The notes under the pieces were generated by a model. It saw nothing but the letters and a program-made list of their open reading frames with translations, was not told the origin of the DNA and did no database searches. Source: JANQTF01 sp036835375 (GTDB taxonomy: Bacteria; Bacteroidota; Bacteroidia; J057). From it: a stretch of DNA of 25,578 nt. The translations under genes were made by a program, and so were the position numbers. Positions 1-7,952 of the stretch are shown piece by piece; the first letter of the stretch is position 1, and the number at the start of each line of letters is the position of its first letter. The stretch spans positions 1-25,578 of the forward strand of contig DAITMB010000073.1 of NCBI GenBank assembly GCA_036835375.1. Reading direction: 5' to 3'.

Positions 1-158
1 CGATGCCGGAGGAGGATCCTGAGCTGTACTGGCAGCAGACCGCCGATGCCAATCGAGATCTCCCTTGGCTGGCGGACCAAGACTTGTACCGGATTTTGAC
101 GGAGCGACGTCGTCCAGAGGAAGCTTTGATTCAAGCGCTGGCTTGTGGCGTGTGGTGA
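1..158 (+). CDS. C-terminal end of an unidentified protein (5' partial)
   Basis: The frame whose codons begin at position 3 is open from the left edge and ends at a TGA at 156-158. It gives about 51 visible residues, charged and Trp-rich, with WQQTADANRDLPWLADQ in the middle and a C-terminus of ACGVW. The gene almost certainly starts before the window. The methionine at position 3 could be internal or a start, and I cannot tell which. I recognise no family from this tail. It converges on the barrel-like gene ending at 233, leaving a 74 bp gap in which I see no clear terminator hairpin. Its reality rests on the open frame and protein-like composition only. Confidence 0.5.
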   Translation, partial: MPEEDPELYWQQTADANRDLPWLADQDLYRILTERRRPEEALIQALACGVW

Positions 159-232
159 ATCAACAATTGGACGCAAGGCGAAGCGTTCGGAGAGGAATCA
201 AAATTCGCTATTAAAACTATCCAGGGGAACAC

Positions 233-958
233 CTATCTCGCCATCGAAATGGCGGTATGGAAGTAAAATAGGTTGCTGGCCAGATTGTTTGTGTGGATTG
301 ATCTTTCCCAATAATCGAGGATCTGCGTATCCATGGTGAATCCAAAAGTGGACATATAGCTAGCGCCAATTCCGAGGTTGATGAACATGCGCTTGCCAAG
401 TGGAAGTTGTCTGCCCATTTCCCCACGAAATTCAATGCCTTGGTGTCGGAGGTCAAGATTTCTTTCTTCTTGAATGTGACCGCCCACGTGAAAATGGGTA
501 CTCAATTCTATGTATCTACCCAAGGGAGCCACAGCCCCAAACTTTCGCCGATAAAATCGCATCCCTCCTCCCAGGCTATATTGTCTGCCCGTCGTGCGTA
601 TCCTTTCGCCACCCTCTGATACATCGGGATCGTTAAAATCTCTGGGAAAAAAGAGATTCAAAGCTGTACGGTACGTACTGGCGGTGAAAAAGAATTCTTT
701 GCTTGGGGAAATGATCCTTCCCAGTCGAAGATAAGGCCGAAATCTAAGCAAAATCACCGGGTACTCAGCGGGTATTTCGATGACACCCACGCCTTGTACT
801 GGGAGGCTGGTCATAAGACTGAGAATTCCTTCCGCATAGGAGGCGAAATAATATGAGCCCAGGCTGATGGTGGTTTTCTTTCCTATCGTTCCCTGCCCAA
901 AGACAGAACCCAGGCAGAGGACAGCGGTGGATAGTAGGAGAATACAGTATTTACTCAT
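233..958 (-). CDS. Outer-membrane beta-barrel-like protein, small
   Basis: About 241 residues, family not recognised. I start it at the ATG at 958 (MSKYCILLLS), because the longer frame opens with TTG at 976 and the ATG places a signal peptide directly at the N-terminus (hydrophobic core CILLLSTAVLCLGSVFG, likely cleavage before QGTIGKK). The mature part alternates polar and hydrophobic residues with many Gly and aromatic residues (SLGSYYFASYAEG, YSLGGGMRFYRRK, FINLGIGASYMSTFGF), as in 8- to 12-strand outer-membrane barrels. No enzymatic motif is visible. It lies 77 bp downstream of the M48 protease gene on the same strand and could be its operon partner. Inference: an exported outer-membrane protein of unknown role. 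A soluble beta-rich periplasmic protein is the main alternative. Confidence 0.7.
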   Translation of the reverse strand: MSKYCILLLSTAVLCLGSVFGQGTIGKKTTISLGSYYFASYAEGILSLMTSLPVQGVGVIEIPAEYPVILLRFRPYLRLGRIISPSKEFFFTASTYRTALNLFFPRDFNDPDVSEGGERIRTTGRQYSLGGGMRFYRRKFGAVAPLGRYIELSTHFHVGGHIQEERNLDLRHQGIEFRGEMGRQLPLGKRMFINLGIGASYMSTFGFTMDTQILDYWERSIHTNNLASNLFYFHTAISMAR

Positions 959-1035
959 AGGGAGAATTTGGCTCAAAGCGTGAAAATGATTTCGCTAAAA
1001 ATTTTCGGCGGAGACAATTTCAAAAGAGAGAATTT

Positions 1036-3321
1036 TCAAGGCTTGCCCTTGATTTGTGAGAGGCCGTGGTAAAGGTAATGCGACATGGTGTTGTCACTCA
1101 TCTTAAACTTGGTGCTCTCTCGATAGACAAAATCGAGGCTTGGATCCCTGACATCGAACAAGAGCGTATAAAACAATCCATATTCATTTTTCTTGAAAAT
1201 GTAGAACGTGAGGGCAGGCCATAATGGCACAGAGAATATGGTAAGAGGGGCACTCAACCCAGCGAGATACCAAGCACCATTGTATCTTTGTTGAGAGATG
1301 GCTCCTGTGAGAACAATGTGTCCCATGCCCTTTCGGTCGAAGATGGCTTCTACTTCTGTTTGGTTACTGGGGACCATACCTGAGTCTTTAAATCGAAATA
1401 CCTCATCAAGCCAACGCTGGATTTGAAGGGCATCGTTGAAGGCCTGAGCGGACGATTCAGTATTGAAATTCTGAGGATCGAGCAACTCAACGTGCATGCC
1501 TGCACTGGCTGCAATGGCTTCTACATTGACGGAAACCCCGTGTTGCAGGCGCTCTGATGCCACCCATTTGACCTTGGGTTTCTTATGTTTGAAAGCGGGC
1601 TGGAAGTAGCGGAAAAAATTGGGGGAAAACACCAGCGCAGAGTCAACGCCAAGAGAATAGCCATCTCGTTCCTGCTTTTTTTTCCACTTTTCGTAAGAGG
1701 CCTCTCCTTCGCGTGTCTTAATGTACTCACGAAAATTCCGTTCCCGCTCATTTTTTGTCTTGGCTATTTCGAAAAGCTGAAGGAAGTATGGGTCCTCCTT
1801 CCAGGTTTCCATCGCAGTGACGACTTCTGCTTTTGGCTTTTTTTCCTTGAACATGTACGCTTCCAAACTTCCGACCAAATGAAGCATGTACGGGCGAAGC
1901 CATTCGTAAGCGACACTATCCTGATGATACAAGTCCAGGAAGTAGCCTGTCGTGGCAGCTAAAAGTAAGTGCCGATTGGCGAGGCGAAGACACTTGATCC
2001 ATTCAGCCCTTGCGAGGTACTCTTCTGGTACATCCTGCCGAAGCTTCACCGATTTGTGGGCGATCTTGGTAGCAGTCAAGCCGTAGAGTCCTGTGATTTT
2101 GAGGTGTTGTAAGTAGGGATCATTTTCCCCTTCCTCTTCCAGCCAGCGCACAGCCAAGAGCGCGTCGGCATAGTCACCTTCGTGGATCCAGGCACGGGCA
2201 GCTTCCAGTCTGGCTATCCGGCGAATTTTCAAAAATTCCTCCGTCGGCTGTACAAAGGCCGAAGTTCCGATTCCATCATTGGTATTGATCCAGCTTCTCA
2301 ATGACGCAAGCCTCCGCTCCGGGCTCGGGTGCGTGCCCTCACCTTCATCCATAGAAGACTCGTTTTCTTCACCTTGCACTTCTTCGGATGCTTCGTCTTC
2401 TTCCGATGATTCCTCTTTTTCCGCCAAGGTGGGAGAGTCAGAGGCATTGGGCTGGGTGGGATAACTCTTGAAAACATATTTCACAGAACCATCCACAGTG
2501 GGTCCCCCATTGGGATTCAAATCATTGAAAATCAAGGAATCCAGCGCGGTGGAGGGGAAAGTCTGCGAAGCGATCCAGTCGGCACCAACGCTGGGGTAGC
2601 CCCAGGGTTGATCGGCTGTGGCCAGCATTTCAAAAACCGCTGGCACGCTGCTGCTGCCGTAAGGGGACTCTCTAAACAGCAAATAGCCCACGCTGTCGGC
2701 TTCCATTTCTTGTTGGCGAGAATAGTTGTTTCTGAGCAACAGTTTCGCCTGGCTGCTGGCTCGTCGATACTCTTCGTTTTTGATCAGGTTGCGAGAATAG
2801 TCAAGATATCGGTTGAGCGCATGGTTTTGCAAAAAGTGCGCGACTTCATGACACAGGATAAAGGCCAGTTGGGCCTCCGTTTCTAAACGGGCGATCATGC
2901 CGAGATTGAAAAAAATGGTTCCCCGTTGCGTCGCAAAGGCATTGGGGAAGGGACCGTACACGACGAAAAACTGAAGCTTTTCCCGAAGCTCTGGCTGCTT
3001 TTCGAGTGCCCGATCTGCGACCTGACTCACATACGCACTCACCTCATCCTGATAGGTGACCAAGCCACTGCGCAGCAAATCCCCGAGTGCGAAGTTGGTC
3101 TCCAAGTAAAATTGATCCGCCAACGCCCGCTCTTTTGAGCTCATGCTGGGGGAGATTTGCTGTTGCTGTTTTTGATACTTGATCGAGCTGGGGGTCCAAA
3201 ACTCTTCGGGCATTTGCGCTCGCGCTTCCAAAGGCAAAGGAAGCAAGGCTTGGGCCAGCGCCAAAGGGCTCGCCAGGCTCATGACAAGTCCAAACAGTAG
3301 GAATCGTAGCTGTGACTTCAT
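1036..3321 (-). CDS. M48 family zinc metalloprotease with acidic insert
   Basis: About 761 residues from the ATG at 3321. The frame extends to a TTG at 3381, but the ATG gives a clean signal peptide (MKSQLRFLLFGLVMSLASPL, cleavage near ALA-Q24), so the enzyme should be periplasmic. HEVAH at residues 158-162 supplies two zinc ligands and the catalytic Glu. EMEAD at 205-209 (ExxxD) supplies the third ligand, E205. HPSPERR at 331-337 matches the His-Pro motif that follows the core in BepA/Oma1-like M48 proteins. Just before it, residues 299-329 are a Glu/Ser/Asp-rich insert. A helical, possibly TPR-like region follows (about 370-520), then a C-terminal domain with a hydrophobic stretch at about 684-709 that may touch the membrane. 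Known members act in outer-membrane protein quality control; that role here is inference. The gene lies between an M14 peptidase and a barrel-like protein on the same strand. Confidence 0.9.
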   Translation of the reverse strand: MKSQLRFLLFGLVMSLASPLALAQALLPLPLEARAQMPEEFWTPSSIKYQKQQQQISPSMSSKERALADQFYLETNFALGDLLRSGLVTYQDEVSAYVSQVADRALEKQPELREKLQFFVVYGPFPNAFATQRGTIFFNLGMIARLETEAQLAFILCHEVAHFLQNHALNRYLDYSRNLIKNEEYRRASSQAKLLLRNNYSRQQEMEADSVGYLLFRESPYGSSSVPAVFEMLATADQPWGYPSVGADWIASQTFPSTALDSLIFNDLNPNGGPTVDGSVKYVFKSYPTQPNASDSPTLAEKEESSEEDEASEEVQGEENESSMDEGEGTHPSPERRLASLRSWINTNDGIGTSAFVQPTEEFLKIRRIARLEAARAWIHEGDYADALLAVRWLEEEGENDPYLQHLKITGLYGLTATKIAHKSVKLRQDVPEEYLARAEWIKCLRLANRHLLLAATTGYFLDLYHQDSVAYEWLRPYMLHLVGSLEAYMFKEKKPKAEVVTAMETWKEDPYFLQLFEIAKTKNERERNFREYIKTREGEASYEKWKKKQERDGYSLGVDSALVFSPNFFRYFQPAFKHKKPKVKWVASERLQHGVSVNVEAIAASAGMHVELLDPQNFNTESSAQAFNDALQIQRWLDEVFRFKDSGMVPSNQTEVEAIFDRKGMGHIVLTGAISQQRYNGAWYLAGLSAPLTIFSVPLWPALTFYIFKKNEYGLFYTLLFDVRDPSLDFVYRESTKFKMSDNTMSHYLYHGLSQIKGKP

Positions 3322-3455
3322 GTGGGAAGTGGTAAGGAAATATGGGTGACTAAAAAAAGCGGTTTTATAGCGGAATGACAAAAATTTAATGATTTCACAT
3401 CCTGAAATATTGAAAATTATCTATTAGAGTGATGTTTTGTCTGCATGCGGCCGCG

Positions 3456-3490
3456 GCGCAAGTGGTAGTCCATGAACCACTTATCTGCGC
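3456..3490 (-). other. Imperfect intergenic hairpin between the M14 and M48 genes
   Basis: In the 222 bp gap between the M14 stop and the M48 start, GCGCAAGTGGT (3456-3466) can pair with ACCACT (3476-3481) and TGCGC (3486-3490), leaving a four-base bulge and a 9-base loop. A GC-rich block containing GCGGCCGC (3447-3454) overlaps its edge in an otherwise AT-rich gap. No T-tract follows on either strand, so it is not a classical intrinsic terminator. It could be a processing or attenuation structure, or chance. Confidence 0.3.
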
Positions 3491-3543
3491 TGATCATTGT
3501 CTAGCTTTCCCATCGAGTCGTTTCGCGAGAAGGGAAAAATTCG

Positions 3544-4797
3544 TCAGTCCTTGGTAGCGGAACCCTCGAGCAGCAGCTCCATCATCGCACGGGCAGCCAC
3601 AGCGGCACGGTTGACTACTACCGCGCGGTCCGTCTCGTCACCGACTTCATATGTGACGAATTCCGTTTTTAGCGATTGAAAGAAGAAGTACTTGGCAGAG
3701 GGAGATTTCATGTCTGTCACCTCTGTGTCTGGTTGATAATCAGGGAGATAGGATTGAATTTTATCCAGCCATTTCCCCGTAAATCCCGGAAGGTGTGTCT
3801 CCATTTCCTCTGTGAACACATAGAACATGTCGGAATCTGTGGAATGGAAGTCGATGGCAAAAGGCACCTTGACCCCTGATTGCTGTGCGGTGAGGAGGTA
3901 GTCGCGCATCGCCCTGGGTTCTGGCTGGTGGAAATTGGCCCAATCGCGGTTGAGGTCCACTCCGCCAGCAGACTGGCGCCAATGTCCTTGGTCGATGCCA
4001 TCAGGATTGAGCATCGTCACGAGGGTGAGGCAGTATCGCTGCCGAAAGGCCTGTGCCAGAGGGGAATCGTCCAATATGGCTTCCACAAAAGCCTGTGAAG
4101 CGAGGTAACCGGTGTATTCGGGCGGATGCTGGCGACCCATTACCACGATCCAGGAATCACTCGCTAAGTGGCCAAATCGGTTGGCAAACAAGGGTTTGCC
4201 CAAGCGGCTGTAGCCGATGCGCTGCCGCTCGCCACCATGTTGCCGTACCAGACGCGCTTCCCACGCATACACCGAGTCCGATGGAAACAGCTCTTGCCCA
4301 GCGACCCAGCGTGGCATTGTATCGATGTCTAGCTGAAAGCGAAGGCTGCCAGACGTTGTGTCTAATTGCATTTTTTCTGGCGAAAGCGGCACCCAAGTCT
4401 GGCCATCCATGGAAATCTTGGGATGATATCGGTGCGAAAACTCCGGATAGGACAATTCAATCTCGATCGATTGTGGTGCATCTCCCCACACTTGAAAGGC
4501 ATACCAGGGGCTCTTGTTGATGGGGGTATTTTCAGGCAAAATGACAGCACGGTACACGCCCGCTTCTACGTCATGGACCTCATGGAGCCTTGCCCCAGCA
4601 AATTCATTTGAAAAACTCACTTTTCCGCCCTCCTGCCGAAAGACCTTTCGCACCTGATACTGAATCTCGCGATCCTGTGTCTCTGTGGCGCCCTTGGGGT
4701 CATAGCTCGTCTCGCGGAACTTCGGTTCGCAGGCGACACTGAGAGAGACCAATAGGAGCAGGATTGCCCCCAAAAGGGATTGTGCGGTAGGTTTCAT
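3544..4797 (-). CDS. M14 family zinc carboxypeptidase, lipoprotein
   Basis: 417 residues from the ATG at 4797; a TTG at 4851 is rejected because the ATG opens a lipoprotein signal (hydrophobic run, then LSVAC with lipidated Cys at residue 23). Residues 26 to about 170 form an N-terminal beta domain with aromatic-rich strands, like the domain preceding the catalytic part in cytosolic-carboxypeptidase-like M14 enzymes. The catalytic domain shows RQHPPE (zinc ligands H224 and E227), NPDG at 264-267, DLNRD with N283 and R284 matching the substrate-carboxylate-binding Asn-Arg pair, H318 as third zinc ligand (AIDFHST), and E384 as general base (TYEVGDE). All key residues appear intact, so activity is expected. 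It probably trims peptides or peptidoglycan fragments at the envelope; the substrate cannot be told from sequence. It is divergent from the GntP permease and followed by the M48 gene. Confidence 0.88.
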   Translation of the reverse strand: MKPTAQSLLGAILLLLVSLSVACEPKFRETSYDPKGATETQDREIQYQVRKVFRQEGGKVSFSNEFAGARLHEVHDVEAGVYRAVILPENTPINKSPWYAFQVWGDAPQSIEIELSYPEFSHRYHPKISMDGQTWVPLSPEKMQLDTTSGSLRFQLDIDTMPRWVAGQELFPSDSVYAWEARLVRQHGGERQRIGYSRLGKPLFANRFGHLASDSWIVVMGRQHPPEYTGYLASQAFVEAILDDSPLAQAFRQRYCLTLVTMLNPDGIDQGHWRQSAGGVDLNRDWANFHQPEPRAMRDYLLTAQQSGVKVPFAIDFHSTDSDMFYVFTEEMETHLPGFTGKWLDKIQSYLPDYQPDTEVTDMKSPSAKYFFFQSLKTEFVTYEVGDETDRAVVVNRAAVAARAMMELLLEGSATKD

Positions 4798-4959
4798 GGA
4801 GAAGTTTTGGGCAAAATAAGCAGGGAAATGCGAGAACCAAAGTTGAGACAAGCCTTTGATCCAGCCAGATGCTCACGGACGGCTGAACGATGGTCCCTCA
4901 TTATCTTCCGTGGTCAACTGTTTTTTCTGATCAAAAACTCCTCCTTCAACTCTTTTGAC

Positions 4960-6276
4960 ATGGCCATAGCGATCGTTTTGTTAGGCATAGTTGCGCTGCT
5001 GTTGCTCATCACTGTTGTCAGGCTTCATGCCTTCATTGCCTTTGTGCTGGTGTCGATTGGCATCGGGCTGGCCGTGGGACTGGGTCCTGTAGAGGTGGTA
5101 ACTTCTTTGAAAAAAGGCATGGGCGATACGTTGGGCGACTTGGTGCTCATTCTGGGGTTAGGAGCGATGCTTGGGAAATTGGTCGCTGAAAGTGGCGCTG
5201 CCAAGTCGATCACCGACCAGTTGGTAGGAGCTTTTGGGATTCGCTACCTTCAAATGGCGCTCATGCTGGCAGGTTTCGTGGTAGGGATTCCGATGTTTTA
5301 CTCTGTGGGATTTGTGATCATGGTGCCGCTGGTGTTCACGGTCGCAGCCACGACGGGCCTTCCGTTGCTCTATGTGGGCATCCCGATGCTGGCTTCCCTT
5401 TCAGTGACCCATGGATTTTTGCCGCCTCATCCTGCTCCCACGGATCTCGCGAATAAGTTTGGCGCTGATGTAGGATTGACGCTTTTGTATGGCATCATTG
5501 TCGCGATTCCTGCGATTTTAGCGGCGGGTCTTATCTTCTCGCGTACCCTCAAAAATATTCCGGCGAGTGTGCCAGCTGCATTTTTGCGATCAGAAGACCA
5601 GGTAGATCAGCCTGAACCGGGATCGGCGGTGTCCATGCTTAGCGCCTTGCTTCCTGTATTGCTGATCGCCGGCGCGCGCTTGATTCAAGAATTCATTCCT
5701 CCCGACTCACCCCTCCAGCCCTGGGTCGCCTTTGTCGGCGATTCCGTGATCGCACTATTAATATCAGTCTTAGTGGCAGCAGTGACTTTGGGCTTGCAGC
5801 AAGGGAGATCCATGAAAAATACCATGAATACGATGGTCATGGGAGTCAAAGACATCACGCTCGTGCTGCTGGTTATCGCCGGGGCCGGAGGACTCAAACA
5901 GATCCTGGTTGATAGTGAAGTGGATGCGATCATTGCTAATGTACTCAAATCCGCCAGCGTGTCTCCTTTGCTCCTCGCATGGGGCACAGCGGCAATCATT
6001 CGCGTGTGCGTAGGTTCTGCCACCGTCGCCGGACAGACCACAGCAGGGATCATGGCCGGCTTTGTGGCGGCGATCGACACGCCCCCTGAGCTGATGGTCT
6101 TGGCAGTAGGAGCGGGATCCCTGATGTTTTCGCATGTGAACGACACGGGCTTCTGGCTGTTCAAAGAATACTTCCAAGTAAGCGTTCGGGATACTTTCCG
6201 TAGCTGGACTGTGATGGAGACGATCGTCTCGTCGGTGGGATTTCTCGGCGTCTGGTCACTCGACCAATTGTTGTGA
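4960..6276 (+). CDS. GntP family permease (gluconate/organic acid:H+ symporter-like)
   Basis: 438 residues from the ATG at 4960 (MAIAIVLLGIVALLLL). The frame is open further upstream to 4780, but that part is charged, not membrane-like, and overlaps the divergent M14 gene, so I exclude it. The protein is almost entirely hydrophobic, with roughly 12 membrane segments. Family hallmarks are GFLPPHPAPTDLANKFGAD in the centre and a C-terminal block HVNDTGFWLFKEYF followed by RSWTVMET. GntP proteins take up gluconate and related sugar acids or hydroxy acids with protons; the exact substrate is not predictable here, and no sugar-acid kinase or dehydratase gene lies beside it. Expression probably starts in the 162 bp divergent gap, where I see no clear Shine-Dalgarno and no convincing Bacteroidota TAnnTTTG promoter box. 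Confidence 0.93.
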   Translation: MAIAIVLLGIVALLLLITVVRLHAFIAFVLVSIGIGLAVGLGPVEVVTSLKKGMGDTLGDLVLILGLGAMLGKLVAESGAAKSITDQLVGAFGIRYLQMALMLAGFVVGIPMFYSVGFVIMVPLVFTVAATTGLPLLYVGIPMLASLSVTHGFLPPHPAPTDLANKFGADVGLTLLYGIIVAIPAILAAGLIFSRTLKNIPASVPAAFLRSEDQVDQPEPGSAVSMLSALLPVLLIAGARLIQEFIPPDSPLQPWVAFVGDSVIALLISVLVAAVTLGLQQGRSMKNTMNTMVMGVKDITLVLLVIAGAGGLKQILVDSEVDAIIANVLKSASVSPLLLAWGTAAIIRVCVGSATVAGQTTAGIMAGFVAAIDTPPELMVLAVGAGSLMFSHVNDTGFWLFKEYFQVSVRDTFRSWTVMETIVSSVGFLGVWSLDQLL

Positions 6277-6333
6277 GGAAATTGAGGCGATATCAGTGAG
6301 AAAAGATATGGCTGTACAAACAGACATTAAAAA

Positions 6334-6357
6334 ACCCTGCGAAGGATTTCGCAGGGT
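6334..6357 (-). terminator. Intrinsic terminator between convergent genes
   Basis: Perfect 10-bp stem: ACCCTGCGAA (6334-6343), loop GGAT, TTCGCAGGGT (6348-6357). Read on the minus strand the stem is followed by a run of Ts (complement of the A-run 6329-6334), so it best serves the FN3/T9SS-like gene ending at 6424. On the plus strand the following CGCCTTATTTC is a poorer T-tract, but the hairpin lies 57 bp past the permease stop and may also terminate that transcript. Confidence 0.85.
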
Positions 6358-6423
6358 CGCCTTATTTCAGAAACCAGAAGGAAAAAAAATCAAAAAAAGT
6401 TCGAAAATGACTTGGAGATGATC

Positions 6424-7065
6424 CTATATATGGCTTAGCGCTCCTTGCCACAAAGCTTGACCCTGTTGAATTCTTACCTTATAATGACCTCTTGGTAGGA
6501 CAGCCATACTGACACTTCCCGTAGTTCCACTCCATGATGATCGCTGCACTACATTCCCTCGCATGTCTATTATCGTGAGGGTGGCCTGATGGAGAGGGAC
6601 CGATACAGACAGATCAAAAGAAGATGTTTCGGGGTTGTGGACAATGGTAATTTTTTGATTGTCAGACAAATACACACTGTATGTATTCGATACGAACGAA
6701 GACCCATCTCTGAGGTGAGCCCGAACACGATACTGCATGGTGGCTGTTTTTTCGTCTCGCATATCTTCGAAGACGAAAATCTCATTACTGGCATTAATAT
6801 TGAGACCACCGATAGAGTAGAAGTCAGAATTTTCGTTCCGACGTTCTACGACAAAATATAAAATATCCTCATTCTCAGGGCGGTACCAGCGCACAAGAGT
6901 TTTTCCGTGTTCCTGCATGACAGTGACGCGCAGGGGGTCGCTGTCCAAAAATTGCATCAAAGAAGCGATCTGATCCGATTTTGCAACCGAATCTGAAAGC
7001 CCAAGGCTGGCAACGCAGAACCAAGGGAGGAAGGTCGATAACCACAGGAGCAGGCGTCGATTCAT
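6424..7065 (-). CDS. Small secreted protein: FN3-like domain plus T9SS sorting-like C-terminus
   Basis: 213 residues from the ATG at 7065, chosen over TTG at 7080. The N-terminus MNRRLLLWLSTFLPWFCVAS is a Sec signal peptide. Residues about 45-140 resemble a fibronectin type III-like beta sandwich (KTLVRWYRPEN, FVVERRNENSDFYSIGG, MQYRVRAHLRDGS). The last 60 or so residues follow the T9SS type A sorting-domain pattern: an ATLTIIDMRGNVVQRS strand followed by AVLPRGHYKVRIQQG, matching the LPxGxYxVxV core. Such domains are recognised at the outer membrane and usually cleaved as cargo is exported. No catalytic domain is present, so this is an unusually minimal cargo. It stands alone, with a terminator 67 bp downstream. 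A periplasmic FN3 protein with a degenerate tail is the alternative. Confidence 0.75.
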   Translation of the reverse strand: MNRRLLLWLSTFLPWFCVASLGLSDSVAKSDQIASLMQFLDSDPLRVTVMQEHGKTLVRWYRPENEDILYFVVERRNENSDFYSIGGLNINASNEIFVFEDMRDEKTATMQYRVRAHLRDGSSFVSNTYSVYLSDNQKITIVHNPETSSFDLSVSVPLHQATLTIIDMRGNVVQRSSWSGTTGSVSMAVLPRGHYKVRIQQGQALWQGALSHI

Positions 7066-7952
7066 AACTTCCACGAACAATTTCGAGTGAGAGACGAAAT
7101 GGCCGTTATGTCTCGTGAATGATTACAAGAGCAAAAAAAATCAGGGACAATAATGGACCTTGAAAGGTGACTGATGCAAAGATGGACAAATTCTTTCGTC
7201 AGGTACAAGTTAAGGGGAATACCTGATCACTGGTGTGGGATGTTAGTTTTGAAGAGAAAATGATAGCTTTTTCCAAAGCTCAACATAAGAAAGCGAACAA
7301 GAACGGGTCGAATGTGCAAAATGAACGAAGATTTGTAGTGACACGCTTCTTCAGTGAAGGGCCACTAGAGGTTAGAAATGCCAAAGAGCTGTTGGAGATT
7401 CCGAGGTTTCAAAGCAAAATTCTTTCATTAGCCCGGTCTTTTGGTTCTTCACTTTTTTTCCCAGCGTAGATCTTAGACCATTTTCCATCTTTTCAACGTC
7501 TTCTTTACGGTTCAAGAAACGAAGAATAATGCGATTCAGATCTCGAAGTGGGACTTTTTGAAGTGGTTGAGAACCTTTTTCTGACCCTTGTACAAGCCTT
7601 TTTCTCTGCATTTGGCGGTAATGCATTGAGTTCAAGAACCTTATCATTCACCCCCCCGGCACAGAAAAAAATACGTTGATTGGGCACGATCGGGGAGTCG
7701 AATTTCATCATTGTCGCAGGAAATATGTAAGGGTTGAACAGTTCCTTTTTTTGTGTTTTCCACAGGAAAATACAAAACTCTTTTCACATAGGAATATTCT
7801 TCTCACAAATGACCCGAAAGAACGAATGAACCCTTCAAAAAAAGAAATAATTCTCTTTTCGCCAAGCCTTGTTGGTAGGTGTCGGGTTTTTAGGCCATTA
7901 TTCCGTTTGGGAAGCTGTGTATGACCGAGCGGATCAGGCCATTCACAAGCCT
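7066..7952. other. AT-richer 887 bp stretch with no convincing gene
   Basis: Both flanking genes are on the minus strand, so this holds the upstream region of the FN3/T9SS-like gene and the downstream region of the cyclase gene. Base composition is visibly more AT-rich than the neighbouring genes, with many A and T runs and a C7 tract at 7651-7657. Short frames exist on both strands (for example 7372-7647 and 7505-7711 on minus, 7233-7469 and 7676-7924 on plus), but their translations are rich in Lys/Arg/Ser, overlap one another in different frames and resemble no family I know. I see no tRNA, no T-tracted strong hairpin and no direct repeats. Confidence 0.6.

Noticed and set aside
4780..4959. 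60-codon N-terminal extension of the GntP permease
   Set aside because: It overlaps the start of the divergent M14 gene, is charged and not membrane-like, and the downstream ATG at 4960 gives a typical GntP N-terminus.
7372..7711. Two overlapping minus-strand frames as a frameshifted gene
   Set aside because: A TGA directly precedes the ATG of the second frame, so a simple slip in the C7 tract does not join them, and neither translation matches a family. Left as an observation on the gap, not annotated as a pseudogene.
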